From: an uncultured Saprospiraceae bacterium
GTDB taxonomy: Bacteria; Bacteroidota; Bacteroidia; Chitinophagales; Saprospiraceae
Reading direction: 5' to 3'
Assembly: GCA_938002705.1 (NCBI GenBank)
Contig: CALLAG010000232.1
Coordinates: forward strand, 1 to 17,052
DNA length: 17,052 nt
This document shows positions 6,909 to 15,178 of the stretch, piece by piece. The translations under genes and the position numbers were made by a program. Under the pieces are notes generated by a model, which saw only the letters and a program-made list of their open reading frames with translations, had not been told where the DNA came from and did no database searches. The number at the start of each line of letters is the position of its first letter. Within the stretch, counting starts at the first letter, position 1.

Positions 6909-8879
6909 TTACAACTCCTTCAGGACAAGCTTCTCTTTTGATAGATCATACATAATATCATATAGTTGTTTCAGTGCTTCATATGCCACTGATGCATGGA
7001 CAGTTTTATTGACTTGAAACAAATATTTTATTATTATTTTGTTATCCATTTGATTGGCTTCATAGTTGAATTTTGCAGCTTTTTCTGGTAGAGTAAGGTT
7101 AAGAGATTTAGGCAGACTTTCTATTGTATACCCTTCAGGAATCTCAATGCTGGCTATGGTTTGACTATATATTTTAGAATTGAAAAATACTGGAAACTCC
7201 CTAACTCTTTCTTCGAAAGGGTTTTTCTTAAGCCCGAAGTCTAATGTGGCATCTATAAAAATATTGCTGCCAACTTTCTTGGAGCAAGTATTGAGTACTT
7301 CGTTGTAAGCGAGGCTAATGGGCTTATATGTATCATCATAATTTTTTAATTCAGTCACCTCATAGGTGTTTTCCAAATTAAAGCTTTCAATGTCATCTTC
7401 TTGGCTGTCATCATCATTGCTGTCATCAGATGTTTCTTGATTTTCCTCTTTGTTGTTATCGGCATCATACTTAAACTTTGTAGAGGCCCTACCGATTCGT
7501 TTTCTCTTACTGGTGCCTATTAGTTGATTATTCTCAGTATCATAAGTGTATTGTGATACTGTCTGTACTTTAAAGAGATTAGGGTTTTCTATTTCTATGA
7601 TTTCCGCATCTCCATCTTTAATGATAACACCGTAAAGGTTGATTGCTCTTGTGGGTAATTCTCCCATAGGACTGTATTTAGAACTTGCATCTAACAGAAG
7701 ATATCCGTCCTCTATAGGGACATATACAATCACATAATCTAATTCAGTAAGGGTAGGAAAGTAAGTGTTAAGGATACCAGCACTTCTTGATTTCATTACT
7801 AATGGGTAACTCTCTATACCACATTTCTGAAGCATATTCTGAAGTAAAAGATTGAAGTCACCACTGGTTCCTGTTTTTTCCTTTAAGAATTTAGATAAGC
7901 CATTATATGAGTTTTTACCATACCTATCATTCCATGTATAATTGTCTCGTATATGGTTATAAATAAAAAGTAGTTTTTCATCTGAAGGCAGAGAATTAGC
8001 TTCTTCGATTATAGGATTAAGTTCTTTAAATTTTTTATCGATTTGATCTCCAAAATATTTTGATTCATTTAGTTGAATTGCGATATCTTTCCAGTTAGAG
8101 GATAGTTTTTGATTACGGCCGTCAGGGTATTGTATACTATGTAATTCATATTTTATACTCGATCTATAATCATCTATATTTAGAACGTATTTATCTTCCT
8201 TGATGGCTGGTATATTCTTGCCAGAAAGAGTATGATTCATCTCGTCGTGTTTTGACCCTTGTATAGGTTTGGATTCTGTTGATATAGGGTGAATTCCAGA
8301 AGGAATAGGAGTCAATGTGAAATATGAAGGTACATCAATGGAGTATTTAGATTCTTCCGTTGGGATAGAATGTTGAAAATACCATTTAGGAATACTGTAT
8401 ATGTATGGAGATGTCTTTTTGTATTTGACCTCAATCACAGAACCGCTTCTTACCTCTGGCATCGCAAATATTGTCTTCTTCCAGTTCTCAGATGTGTCCT
8501 CAGTATATATATCGCTTTTTTCGAGTTTAGTTGTGACAACTTCTCCATTAACATAGTTACTTGTGACACCTTTTATAGAAGAAATTTTCTCTCTGTTAGA
8601 TCCTTCTTTGTAAAAAGGCAATACGAACTTGCCGTAGCTCTCTCCGTCTTCGTGATATACTTTGATTTTATAGTAGTATTCCATTTCGATTCTGGTACCT
8701 TTTTCGCCACTGAAGTTATAGCTTATCTCTATATTTTGTATGATATAGGCAGCACTGGCTGAGCTGTCTTTTGGATGCTCAGTTTGTTGTAATAGCTGCT
8801 CGGATACCTCTCCAAGTTTTTGTGATGAGAGTATAATATTTATTGATAATAATAGAGAAATTGTGAGTAAGTATTTCAT
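6909..8879 (-). CDS. Secreted DUF3857/transglutaminase-like protein with lost catalytic residues
   Basis: A 656-residue protein with an N-terminal signal peptide (MKYLLTISLLLSINIILSSQ). The beta-rich DUF3857 region covers about 45-250. A transglutaminase-like region follows at about 295-400: KLLFIYNHIRDNYTW, then TGTSGDFNLLLQNML (335-350), then DYVIVYVPIEDGYLLLDAS. In active members the second block carries the nucleophile Cys (GxCxD) and the third begins with the catalytic His. Here Ser339 replaces Cys and the His position is Asp381/Tyr382, while Asp397 remains. It is therefore probably a non-catalytic, structural or binding version. Residues 473-499 form a very acidic linker (Asp, Glu, Asn, Ser), and a beta-rich C-terminal domain follows. 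The ATG overlaps the stop of the upstream paralogue (ATGA), indicating coupled translation. Its biological role is unknown. Confidence 0.85.
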   Translation of the reverse strand: MKYLLTISLLLSINIILSSQKLGEVSEQLLQQTEHPKDSSASAAYIIQNIEISYNFSGEKGTRIEMEYYYKIKVYHEDGESYGKFVLPFYKEGSNREKISSIKGVTSNYVNGEVVTTKLEKSDIYTEDTSENWKKTIFAMPEVRSGSVIEVKYKKTSPYIYSIPKWYFQHSIPTEESKYSIDVPSYFTLTPIPSGIHPISTESKPIQGSKHDEMNHTLSGKNIPAIKEDKYVLNIDDYRSSIKYELHSIQYPDGRNQKLSSNWKDIAIQLNESKYFGDQIDKKFKELNPIIEEANSLPSDEKLLFIYNHIRDNYTWNDRYGKNSYNGLSKFLKEKTGTSGDFNLLLQNMLQKCGIESYPLVMKSRSAGILNTYFPTLTELDYVIVYVPIEDGYLLLDASSKYSPMGELPTRAINLYGVIIKDGDAEIIEIENPNLFKVQTVSQYTYDTENNQLIGTSKRKRIGRASTKFKYDADNNKEENQETSDDSNDDDSQEDDIESFNLENTYEVTELKNYDDTYKPISLAYNEVLNTCSKKVGSNIFIDATLDFGLKKNPFEERVREFPVFFNSKIYSQTIASIEIPEGYTIESLPKSLNLTLPEKAAKFNYEANQMDNKIIIKYLFQVNKTVHASVAYEALKQLYDIMYDLSKEKLVLKEL

Positions 8880-10789
8880 ATTTTTTTTATCGTTAATGGA
8901 TTCAGTTCTGACTTATAACATTTGTCAAAGAAGCTTTTTATCTGCTTGTATTCTTTCGGATCATAATGACCTTCATTTAATGTAAATGTCTTTTTTATAA
9001 TGATTTGTTTAGGCTTCTTTTGGATGACCTCATATTTGTAAGTCCCGTATTCGCTGGTGTTCTCCATTGTCTCTGATTCAATGATATCAGCGTTTTCGGG
9101 TAGATTTACAATGTAAGTATGTGTCGTTATAGAAGATCTTGGAAAATGAATTTCATGATCTCGCTTAGAATCTTTAGGTAGTTTAGGAATTTCCATTGAT
9201 AAGATGTTAGTGGGTATAAAAGTGTAATCAGAAGCGGCCTCTAAAAAATCTTTACATTCGATGGTATAGTTAAAATTACTACTATGGTTCGCATTGTTTA
9301 CATTGATACTAATATCTTTTACATTTTCTATTGGTAGTTTTTTATGTACAGTTTCTCTGAGGTATTTTTCAATTTTTTCGATAGACAGATTAGTATTTCG
9401 TATGTCTTTTTCTATTTGTAATCCAAACGATTTTCTACTTATTTCTGTGATTATTTTTTCTTGATTTATAATGTTTATCACTATAGTGTCATTAGACCGA
9501 TTATCTTCTAATTTATACTTTGGAGTCTGTACCAAATTTCCACCATCAGTATTTATTTCGAGTACTATTCTATTATCAGTGAATGAGCCCAGATAATTAA
9601 ATGGATTGTTATTAGAAGTACAATCGATCCAGAAAGTATCGTTTTCTATAGGAATATTAAGTATGATATGGTTGCCAGGAAATGGACTTGGAAAATCTTT
9701 GTATAAGTTATAACAATAACTTGATTCTGCAGCGACTTCTACATAATTAGATTTTATATCATATATCTCAAGCAATGATTTCATATAGAATGATAGGGCC
9801 TTGCAATCGCCATAACCTACTGAGTGAACCTTGTTAGGATCCATAGGATTAAGCCCTCCTTCATCTAATGATACGCTAACGTATCTAGTGTGCTCTTGTA
9901 AGTATTTGTAGATTTTTCTACTTATAGTTTCTTTATTGTCCTCAGGCTTTATATGTTTATTTATTTCTGATTTAATTGATACAATATCATTAAGCTTCTT
10001 GTCAGTTAGAAAGCTGTTTTGTATCCATTGTCCGTACTCATTCCAGGTTTCAAATGTTCCATCTATATCCTCAAAAGAAAACTTAATCGGTAAAATATAT
10101 AGACTGGGCACTATAGACGAAAATGGGGGACTATAAGTCTCAGACTTGATAGCATTCTGGTTATTCATTGTGTACTTTAAGTCGCCATGAATATCTATGT
10201 TGTAATTCTCAAACTGGTTTTGCATAGTTCTTACAGGGAGTATGGTATTCACTTCATAAGTACTTGTAAGAACCGATACGTTATAATGTGGAATCGGATA
10301 CCACACGGGGAGGCTCAGGGTATTCTTAGAGTCTTTCTGATAGCTGTATTCTATTACAATAGGGTAAGTCTGAGTATTGTAACTCCAGCGTTTTATTCTA
10401 TAGTCACTAATTATCGAATAACCATCGCTTGATGCATTATCTTCGATTTCAGATGATTTTACTTTTTTTATAACCTTTCCTTCAGCGTTATAAACCGTTA
10501 TTTTGAGATCGTTAATTTTTTCACTTCCTTTTTTATAGTGTATATAGACAGATTGGAACTGTTCTGCTTTTTTATTTAAGATTTTGATTTTTCTTTTGTG
10601 CTTCATTACATATTTGTCGTACTTATCGTGTTTGATAGTTATAGACTCATTGAGTATAATAGCATTTGCATTTTTGTAAAGACTATCTGGGATTTCTTGG
10701 CAGTATCCATTAGTAACGTTAATTGTTACAAAGACAATTGCGGTGACTAATAATCTATGAATAAGGGATTTGTATAACTGATTATCCAT
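8876..10789 (-). CDS. Secreted DUF3857/transglutaminase-like protein with intact triad
   Basis: The frame is open to an ATG at 10828 (650 aa), but I prefer the ATG at 10789. From there the product begins MDNQLYKSLIHRLLVTAIV, a normal signal peptide ending near NGYCQ; residue numbers below count from the 10828 ATG. DUF3857 lies at about 60-260. The transglutaminase-like core contains YKYLQEHTRYVSVSLDEGG, then VGYGDCKALSFYMKSLL with Cys342, then GNHIILNIPI with His387, and FWIDCTS with Asp402. This is a complete Cys-His-Asp triad. The family fold is that of cysteine proteases and transglutaminases; the true reaction and substrate are unknown. A beta-rich C-terminal region follows. The stop overlaps the start of the degenerate paralogue, so the two proteins may be made together and act as a pair in the periplasm or at the outer membrane. 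Confidence 0.87.
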   Translation of the reverse strand: MDNQLYKSLIHRLLVTAIVFVTINVTNGYCQEIPDSLYKNANAIILNESITIKHDKYDKYVMKHKRKIKILNKKAEQFQSVYIHYKKGSEKINDLKITVYNAEGKVIKKVKSSEIEDNASSDGYSIISDYRIKRWSYNTQTYPIVIEYSYQKDSKNTLSLPVWYPIPHYNVSVLTSTYEVNTILPVRTMQNQFENYNIDIHGDLKYTMNNQNAIKSETYSPPFSSIVPSLYILPIKFSFEDIDGTFETWNEYGQWIQNSFLTDKKLNDIVSIKSEINKHIKPEDNKETISRKIYKYLQEHTRYVSVSLDEGGLNPMDPNKVHSVGYGDCKALSFYMKSLLEIYDIKSNYVEVAAESSYCYNLYKDFPSPFPGNHIILNIPIENDTFWIDCTSNNNPFNYLGSFTDNRIVLEINTDGGNLVQTPKYKLEDNRSNDTIVINIINQEKIITEISRKSFGLQIEKDIRNTNLSIEKIEKYLRETVHKKLPIENVKDISINVNNANHSSNFNYTIECKDFLEAASDYTFIPTNILSMEIPKLPKDSKRDHEIHFPRSSITTHTYIVNLPENADIIESETMENTSEYGTYKYEVIQKKPKQIIIKKTFTLNEGHYDPKEYKQIKSFFDKCYKSELNPLTIKKI

Positions 10790-10848
10790 CAGTGGTATGA
10801 AGCGGTAGGAAGCGTAATCTGTATTCAATATTGACCTTTAAACTGATG

Positions 10849-10880
10849 GAAATTTATAATGATATATGTCAAAAGTCCAA
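10849..10880 (-). promoter_or_regulatory. Candidate promoter for the DUF3857 gene pair
   Basis: Read on the minus strand, TAAATTTC (10856-10849) matches the -7 consensus TAnnTTTG at all but the last base. A TTG at 10880-10878 lies 21 bases upstream as a -33 element. Initiation would fall near 10842, just ahead of the possible starts at 10828 and 10789. The rest of 10829-11018 shows nothing else I can support. Confidence 0.35.
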
Positions 10881-11018
10881 TTATTATGCCATCAAAAGCA
10901 AGATAACTTACACTAATTAGCTGTAAAGTTACCTTTGAAGCACCTGACAGCTTGGCTTTTATGTCCATCTTCTGATTACAAGTTTGTTCATACATTCTAA
11001 TAATCGCCTGCAGGTATT

Positions 11019-11071
11019 AAAAATTCTGTCAGCTATACTTTATCTATCTTGTTCCAATACAGCTGACAGAA
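11019..11071 (-). terminator. Intrinsic terminator of the DUF1573/T9SS gene
   Basis: Read on the minus strand, TTCTGTCAGCTGTA (11071-11058) pairs with TATAGCTGACAGAA (11037-11024): a 14-bp stem with one wobble pair and a 20-base loop, followed by TTTTT (11023-11019). It begins 8 bases after the stop of the upstream gene. The loop is long for an intrinsic terminator, but stem and T tract are convincing. Confidence 0.75.
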
Positions 11072-11078
11072 ATATCCA

Positions 11079-11816
11079 TCACCCACCATGTACGACATAG
11101 AACTGCTTAGCAATTCTATTTTTTCCATCTATCTTAATGGACGCTGTGTAGAGGCCATTATCATAAGTACTTGAGTTGATAACTGTGGGTTGAGCACTTA
11201 TTGAGCTTACTTTCTCTGTGCTTATCAGGCTTCCTTTAGCATCATATATTTCTATGATGGCACTTCTGCTTTGGAATGCATCCATGCTGATAGATAATTG
11301 CTGATCTGCTGGATTGGGGTACAATACAATATCTTGTGCATTGATATCAAAATTATCCGATGTGATCTGTCCTTTATTTTTAGTGTCCTTCTTGTCTACT
11401 ACTCCTTTGATGGTGAGGTATATATTCTGAGGATCTGTGTTGGCCGTGATGGTTACTCTTTTGGTTTGGGTAGCACCACCGATCTTACCTTTGTTAGATG
11501 AGTCAAACTGCACTAAGAGATTAGCAGTCTCTCCAGGCATGATAGGCTCTTTAGGGAATCTTGGGACTGTACAGCCACAAGAACCTTTAGCATTTATTAT
11601 AATAAGTGGTTCGTCTCCAGTATTGGTGAATTCGAAGACATTTTGGATTTTTTCTCCTTCTATAACATTGCCAAAGTTGAATTCTTTAGCCTTGAATTCT
11701 AGTGATGTCATTGGACCTGTCAGATCAGTATCGGTGGTCGACTGAGTAGATGCTTTATTGATCACGCAGAAGTTAGTTATCATCAGGATTAAGCTTGTAT
11801 AGATTATACTTTTCAT
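11079..11816 (-). CDS. Secreted DUF1573 protein with T9SS type A sorting tail
   Basis: The frame is open to an ATG at 11864 (261 aa). The ATG at 11816 is better, because it puts a standard signal peptide (MKSIIYTSLILMITNF..., ending near ASTQ) at the N-terminus. Numbers below count from 11864. A DUF1573 immunoglobulin-like domain spans about 55-155: FKAKEFNFGNVIEGEKI, FEFTNTGDEPLII, and the hallmark GSCGCTVPRFPKEPIMPGE with Cys96 and Cys98. After a short linker, a type IX secretion C-terminal domain runs from about 178 to the end. It contains LYPNPA (181-186), YDAKGSLIST, NGLYTASIKIDGK and a final KQFYVVHGG. The protein should cross the outer membrane by T9SS and be anchored or released outside. 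Its substrate is unknown. Confidence 0.85.
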   Translation of the reverse strand: MKSIIYTSLILMITNFCVINKASTQSTTDTDLTGPMTSLEFKAKEFNFGNVIEGEKIQNVFEFTNTGDEPLIIINAKGSCGCTVPRFPKEPIMPGETANLLVQFDSSNKGKIGGATQTKRVTITANTDPQNIYLTIKGVVDKKDTKNKGQITSDNFDINAQDIVLYPNPADQQLSISMDAFQSRSAIIEIYDAKGSLISTEKVSSISAQPTVINSSTYDNGLYTASIKIDGKNRIAKQFYVVHGG

Positions 11817-11999
11817 GGATTGAGTTTTATTTGATTGTATGAATATTAAGTTTGAAAACGACATTTAGGGAGGATTCCTCTGAGCTTTCATTAGATACGT
11901 ATCCCATAGTGATGCTTTAATTTCGTTATTAATTAGGTGATAACTAATATATAGGCCTCTGATTAGCTTATTGTTAACAAGGTATTTATACAAATTAAC

Positions 12000-12137
12000 C
12001 TATAAAATTGCGGTAATTCGCATTATAATTTATTCCATATCTGCGTTAGAAAGCCTCGCCATAGCTAAGGCTATGTCTGCGTTTTCTGTCTTAATCTGAA
12101 ATAAATTATATGAGCGATCTTATCCGCCATTCTATAA
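12000..12137. mobile_element. MITE-like palindromic element with 6-bp flanking direct repeat
   Basis: A 126-bp imperfect palindrome (12006-12131) is bounded on both sides by the direct repeat CTATAA (12000-12005 and 12132-12137). The ends are AATTGCGG and CCGCCATT (complementary except one base). Inner paired blocks are ATAATTTATT (12025-12034) with AATAAATTAT (12100-12109), and AGAAA (12048-12052) with TTTCT (12082-12086). The centre is CATAGC-TAAG-GCTATG (12060-12075). The structure is that of a non-autonomous transposable element with a target-site duplication. No coding capacity is present. No second copy is seen in this window, so repetition in the genome is untested. Confidence 0.65.
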
Positions 12138-12236
12138 GTCAAATTGTATTACATATTAGATTCTACATACTTACCATTTGGTGTGATAAGAACAATAGGA
12201 AAATGCTTACATCCTTATATATTTTTGGATATTAAC

Positions 12237-12244
12237 TATATTTG
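12237..12244 (+). promoter_or_regulatory. Possible -7 box for the GH16-symporter-GH3 locus
   Basis: TATATTTG matches the Bacteroidota consensus TAnnTTTG exactly. It ends 97 bases before the GH16 ATG, implying a leader of about 90 bases. No clear -33 TTG is at the expected distance, and such matches arise easily in AT-rich DNA. Confidence 0.3.
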
Positions 12245-12341
12245 GTTTGTGTAGTTAAGACAATAACACCTTAATCACACGTATACTATACTGAGTTATG
12301 CTATTATTCTCATATATTTAGTAACAAGATAAAAATTTCAT

Positions 12342-13445
12342 ATGCTTAGATTCCTTGTATTTTCCTTTTTCGCTACCACATTAATTATCTCATGTGGAGA
12401 TGGCTCTGAAGATAATAATACAACACCTGTTAATCTCAGTGTTGTAATCACTAATGCTGATGACGGTACGGGCTTAGTAGAAGTAGCCGCTACTGCTGAG
12501 AATGCAGTCAGTTATACAATGGATACTGGAGATACTGGCGCAGATATACTGAATAGTTCTGATGGACAATTCACTTATACATACGCTAATACAGGTACCT
12601 ATACGATAGTCATAGCTGCCTTAGGTTCTACAGGAACGGCTATAGATAAGGAGGAAGTAATTGTGGTTAATTCTGGTGCCCCTGCTGTCGTAGGTGTGGG
12701 TTACAGTACGCCCATCAGTTATTTTGGTAAAGATCTGATCTGGAATGATGAGTTTAACGGAACCGAGCTTAATGAAGACTTCTGGTGCTATGATATAGGT
12801 ACAGGATGCCCTAACCTATGTGGATGGGGTAACAATGAATTACAATATTATAGAAGTGAGAATACAAGAGTAGGAGATGGTGTACTCACGATAGAAGCTA
12901 AGAGAGAAAGTTTCTCCAATAGTGCATATACATCAGGTAAAATAGTAACCAGAAAAAAGCAGTTATTCCAATATGGTAGAATAGATATACGAGCTCAAAT
13001 GCCCAAAGGTCAAGGTATGTGGCCAGCTATGTGGATGTTAGGTGATAACCAAGACGTCGTAGGATGGCCGAGTTGTGGTGAGATAGATATGGTAGAGATG
13101 ATAGGTGGATCTGGTAGAGAGAATGAAGTACTGGGTACAGCCTTCTGGGATAATAATGGTGTAAATAATTTCACAGGAAAGTATAAGCTATCCTCAGGGA
13201 CATTCTCTGATGAGTATCATGTATTCTCTATCATATGGGATGAGACGGCTATCAGATGGTACGTTGATGATCAGCTGTATCACACATTAGATATAAGCTC
13301 GCAACCACTTGCAGAATTAAGAGAGCAGTTCTATATGATATTTAATGTAGCAGTAGGCGGTAATCTGCCTGGGTCTCCTGATGCGACGACAGTCTTTCCT
13401 TCTGAATTAAAAATAGACTACGTCAGATATTTCCGAGACAATTAA
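12342..13445 (+). CDS. GH16 beta-glucanase (laminarinase-like) lipoprotein with PKD-like domain
   Basis: This 367-residue lipoprotein probably hydrolyses beta-1,3- or mixed-linkage glucans such as laminarin. The signal peptide ends in LIISC, making Cys18 the lipidated residue. The next residues GDGSEDNN are acidic, resembling the Bacteroidota lipoprotein export signal for surface display. A PKD-like domain follows at about 30-110 (TYTYANTGTYTIVIAA). The GH16 domain covers about 128-366: IWNDEFNGTELNEDFW, GWGNNELQYY, YGRIDIRAQMPKGQGMWPAMWML, and the active-site motif GEIDMVEM with Glu247 (nucleophile), Asp249 and Glu252 (acid/base). It closes with FNVAVGG and LKIDYVRYF. The E-x-D-x-x-E form and overall pattern fit the laminarinase side of GH16; precise specificity is inferred. 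It is the first gene of a probable three-gene locus. Confidence 0.92.
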   Translation: MLRFLVFSFFATTLIISCGDGSEDNNTTPVNLSVVITNADDGTGLVEVAATAENAVSYTMDTGDTGADILNSSDGQFTYTYANTGTYTIVIAALGSTGTAIDKEEVIVVNSGAPAVVGVGYSTPISYFGKDLIWNDEFNGTELNEDFWCYDIGTGCPNLCGWGNNELQYYRSENTRVGDGVLTIEAKRESFSNSAYTSGKIVTRKKQLFQYGRIDIRAQMPKGQGMWPAMWMLGDNQDVVGWPSCGEIDMVEMIGGSGRENEVLGTAFWDNNGVNNFTGKYKLSSGTFSDEYHVFSIIWDETAIRWYVDDQLYHTLDISSQPLAELREQFYMIFNVAVGGNLPGSPDATTVFPSELKIDYVRYFRDN

Positions 13446-13455
13446 TTACAGAATT

Positions 13456-13481
13456 GATGATCTTATTATTACGAGATCATC
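13456..13481 (+). other. Stem-loop between GH16 and symporter genes
   Basis: GATGATCT and AGATCATC form a perfect 8-bp stem with a 10-base loop, 11 bases after the GH16 stop. The following bases CTATTATAAAA are not a T tract, so full termination is unlikely. It could stabilise the upstream mRNA end or partly reduce read-through into the symporter gene, which starts 90 bases further on. Confidence 0.45.
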
Positions 13482-13570
13482 CTATTATAAAAGGACTGAT
13501 AGCGCCTTGAGATTTTGGAATAAGATCCGTCTCAGAATGCTACCTAACAAAACGAAACAAAACCAATCTA

Positions 13571-15154
13571 ATGGCATTTATCATATTCCTCGCATGTACT
13601 GCGGCAGTTGCATTAATCACATACTACTTAAGTGGTAAAACAAAAGAAACTGCAGAGGGCTATTTCTTAGGAGGCAGAAGTCTGACCGCAGGAGTGATAG
13701 CTGGATCACTATTACTCACTAATCTTTCTACAGAACAGATAGTAGGGTTAAATGGTCAAGCCTTTACAGAAGGAATATTAGTCATGTGCTGGGAGACCTT
13801 AGCTGCTATAGCTATGGTTATAACAGCTTTGTTCTTACTGCCGAGATATCTTAAGGGAGGTATCACGACCGTGCCTCAGTTTCTTGAGACGCGATATGAT
13901 ACGATGACTAAGACTATCGCAACAGGATTATTCCTTTCTGGATATGTTGTGATTCTATTACCTATAGTATTGTATTCGGGATCATTAGCTATAGTGACGA
14001 TGTTTGATGTACCTGAGGTACTTGGATTATCACATACAGCTGCACTATGGTTGTGTGTATGGGCGATAGGAATTATAGGAACTGTATATGCCGTATTCGG
14101 TGGATTGAAGTCAGTAGCAGTTTCAGATTCTATTAATGCTATAGGTTTGCTTATCGGAGGTATTATGATACCGTTCTTTGGATTATCTTATATAGGTGAT
14201 GGATCTATTATGACAGGTATAAGTAATCTGTACCATTCAGCTCCTGAGAGATTTAACTCTATAGGAGGGCCTGATGCCAGCGTTCCATTCTCTACGATAT
14301 TCACCGGTATGATGTTAGTACAGTTATTCTATTGGGGGACTAATCAAGCGATTATACAAAGAGCTCTGGCTGCTAAGAACCTTAAGGAAGGGCAGAAAGG
14401 ATTATTATTAGCTGCATTCTTTAAGATATTGGGGCCATTAATTCTCGTTATCCCTGGGATGATTGCCTATTATATATTCAAAGATGAAATAACCGTTGCA
14501 GATCAAGCATATCCTATGTTAGTCAAGACGGTATTGCCTGTGGCATTAGTGGGGTTCTTTGCTGCGGTATTATTTGGTGCTATACTGAGTTCTTTTAATA
14601 GTGCACTGAATAGTTCTGTGACACTTTTTGGATTGGATATATATAAGGAGCATATTAATAAAGACGCAGATGAGCAAACCGTTGTTCGTGTAGGGAAGAT
14701 ATTTGGTGTAGGATTAGCCTTTGCGGCAATGTTTATAGCGCCATTTATAGCTAAAGCACCGAATGGACTTTTTGGATATTTACAAGAGATTAATGGTTGT
14801 TACAGTATTCCTATTCTGACGATAATCATAGTTGGTTACTTGACTAAGTACGTTCCTGCTATTGCTGCTAAGGTAGCTATCATATTAGGATCAGTGCTAT
14901 ACTTCATAAGTCAATTTATACTAAAACCACATGTCTTTGGTGATGATAATTACTTGCACTTCCTTCATGTGATGGCGATCCTTTTTGTAATGAACGTGAT
15001 CATCATGTTGGTCATAGGTATGGTTAAGCCAAGGAAGGTTGCATTCGAGCTACCTTATACAGAACAAGTAGACATAACGCCATATAGATTTGTTAAGCCT
15101 GTTGGATTAGCGATTGTCATCATTGTAGTCCTTATGTACGCGTATTTTTCTTAA
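13571..15154 (+). CDS. Sodium/solute symporter, SSS (SGLT-like) family
   Basis: A 527-residue inner-membrane protein with about 14 hydrophobic segments, matching the usual size of the solute:sodium symporter family. Diagnostic stretches are YFLGGRSLTAGVIAGSLLLTNLSTEQIVG near the N-terminus (TM1/TM2), VYAVFGGLKSVAVSD near 175, and YWGTNQAIIQRALAAKNLKEGQKG near 255-278. The last is characteristic of the sugar-transporting SGLT-like branch. The first helix provides the export signal, and no cleavable signal is expected. Position between GH16 and GH3 glucanase genes suggests that it takes up glucose or a short glucoside with Na+; other sugars are possible. The GH3 gene starts 24 bases after its stop, so the two are likely co-transcribed. 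Confidence 0.92.
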   Translation: MAFIIFLACTAAVALITYYLSGKTKETAEGYFLGGRSLTAGVIAGSLLLTNLSTEQIVGLNGQAFTEGILVMCWETLAAIAMVITALFLLPRYLKGGITTVPQFLETRYDTMTKTIATGLFLSGYVVILLPIVLYSGSLAIVTMFDVPEVLGLSHTAALWLCVWAIGIIGTVYAVFGGLKSVAVSDSINAIGLLIGGIMIPFFGLSYIGDGSIMTGISNLYHSAPERFNSIGGPDASVPFSTIFTGMMLVQLFYWGTNQAIIQRALAAKNLKEGQKGLLLAAFFKILGPLILVIPGMIAYYIFKDEITVADQAYPMLVKTVLPVALVGFFAAVLFGAILSSFNSALNSSVTLFGLDIYKEHINKDADEQTVVRVGKIFGVGLAFAAMFIAPFIAKAPNGLFGYLQEINGCYSIPILTIIIVGYLTKYVPAIAAKVAIILGSVLYFISQFILKPHVFGDDNYLHFLHVMAILFVMNVIIMLVIGMVKPRKVAFELPYTEQVDITPYRFVKPVGLAIVIIVVLMYAYFS

Positions 15155-15178
15155 AAATAATATTCAATAAAATTATAA

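Larger units (their letters stand above)
11817..12341. other. Gene-free divergent intergenic region
   Basis: This stretch separates two divergent transcription units and has no convincing ORF. It holds the palindromic MITE-like element at 12000-12137 and a possible -7 box at 12237-12244 for the GH16 gene. The remaining sequence is AT-rich and unremarkable. Only 48 bases would change hands if the upstream gene started at 11864 instead of 11816. Confidence 0.7.

Noticed and set aside
5241..10935. Shared motif TRTAAAGTTA in three intergenic sites (about 5241, 6142 and 10922), one with a partial inverted repeat TAACTTACA/TGTAAAGTTA
   Set aside because: Repeats of 10-12 bases are expected by chance in 17 kb of AT-rich DNA, the spacing to genes differs, and the inverted repeat is not shared by all three sites.
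13456..13481. Stem-loop after GH16 considered as a terminator
   Set aside because: No T tract follows the stem, and the downstream symporter belongs to the same functional set, so it is listed only as a stem-loop.
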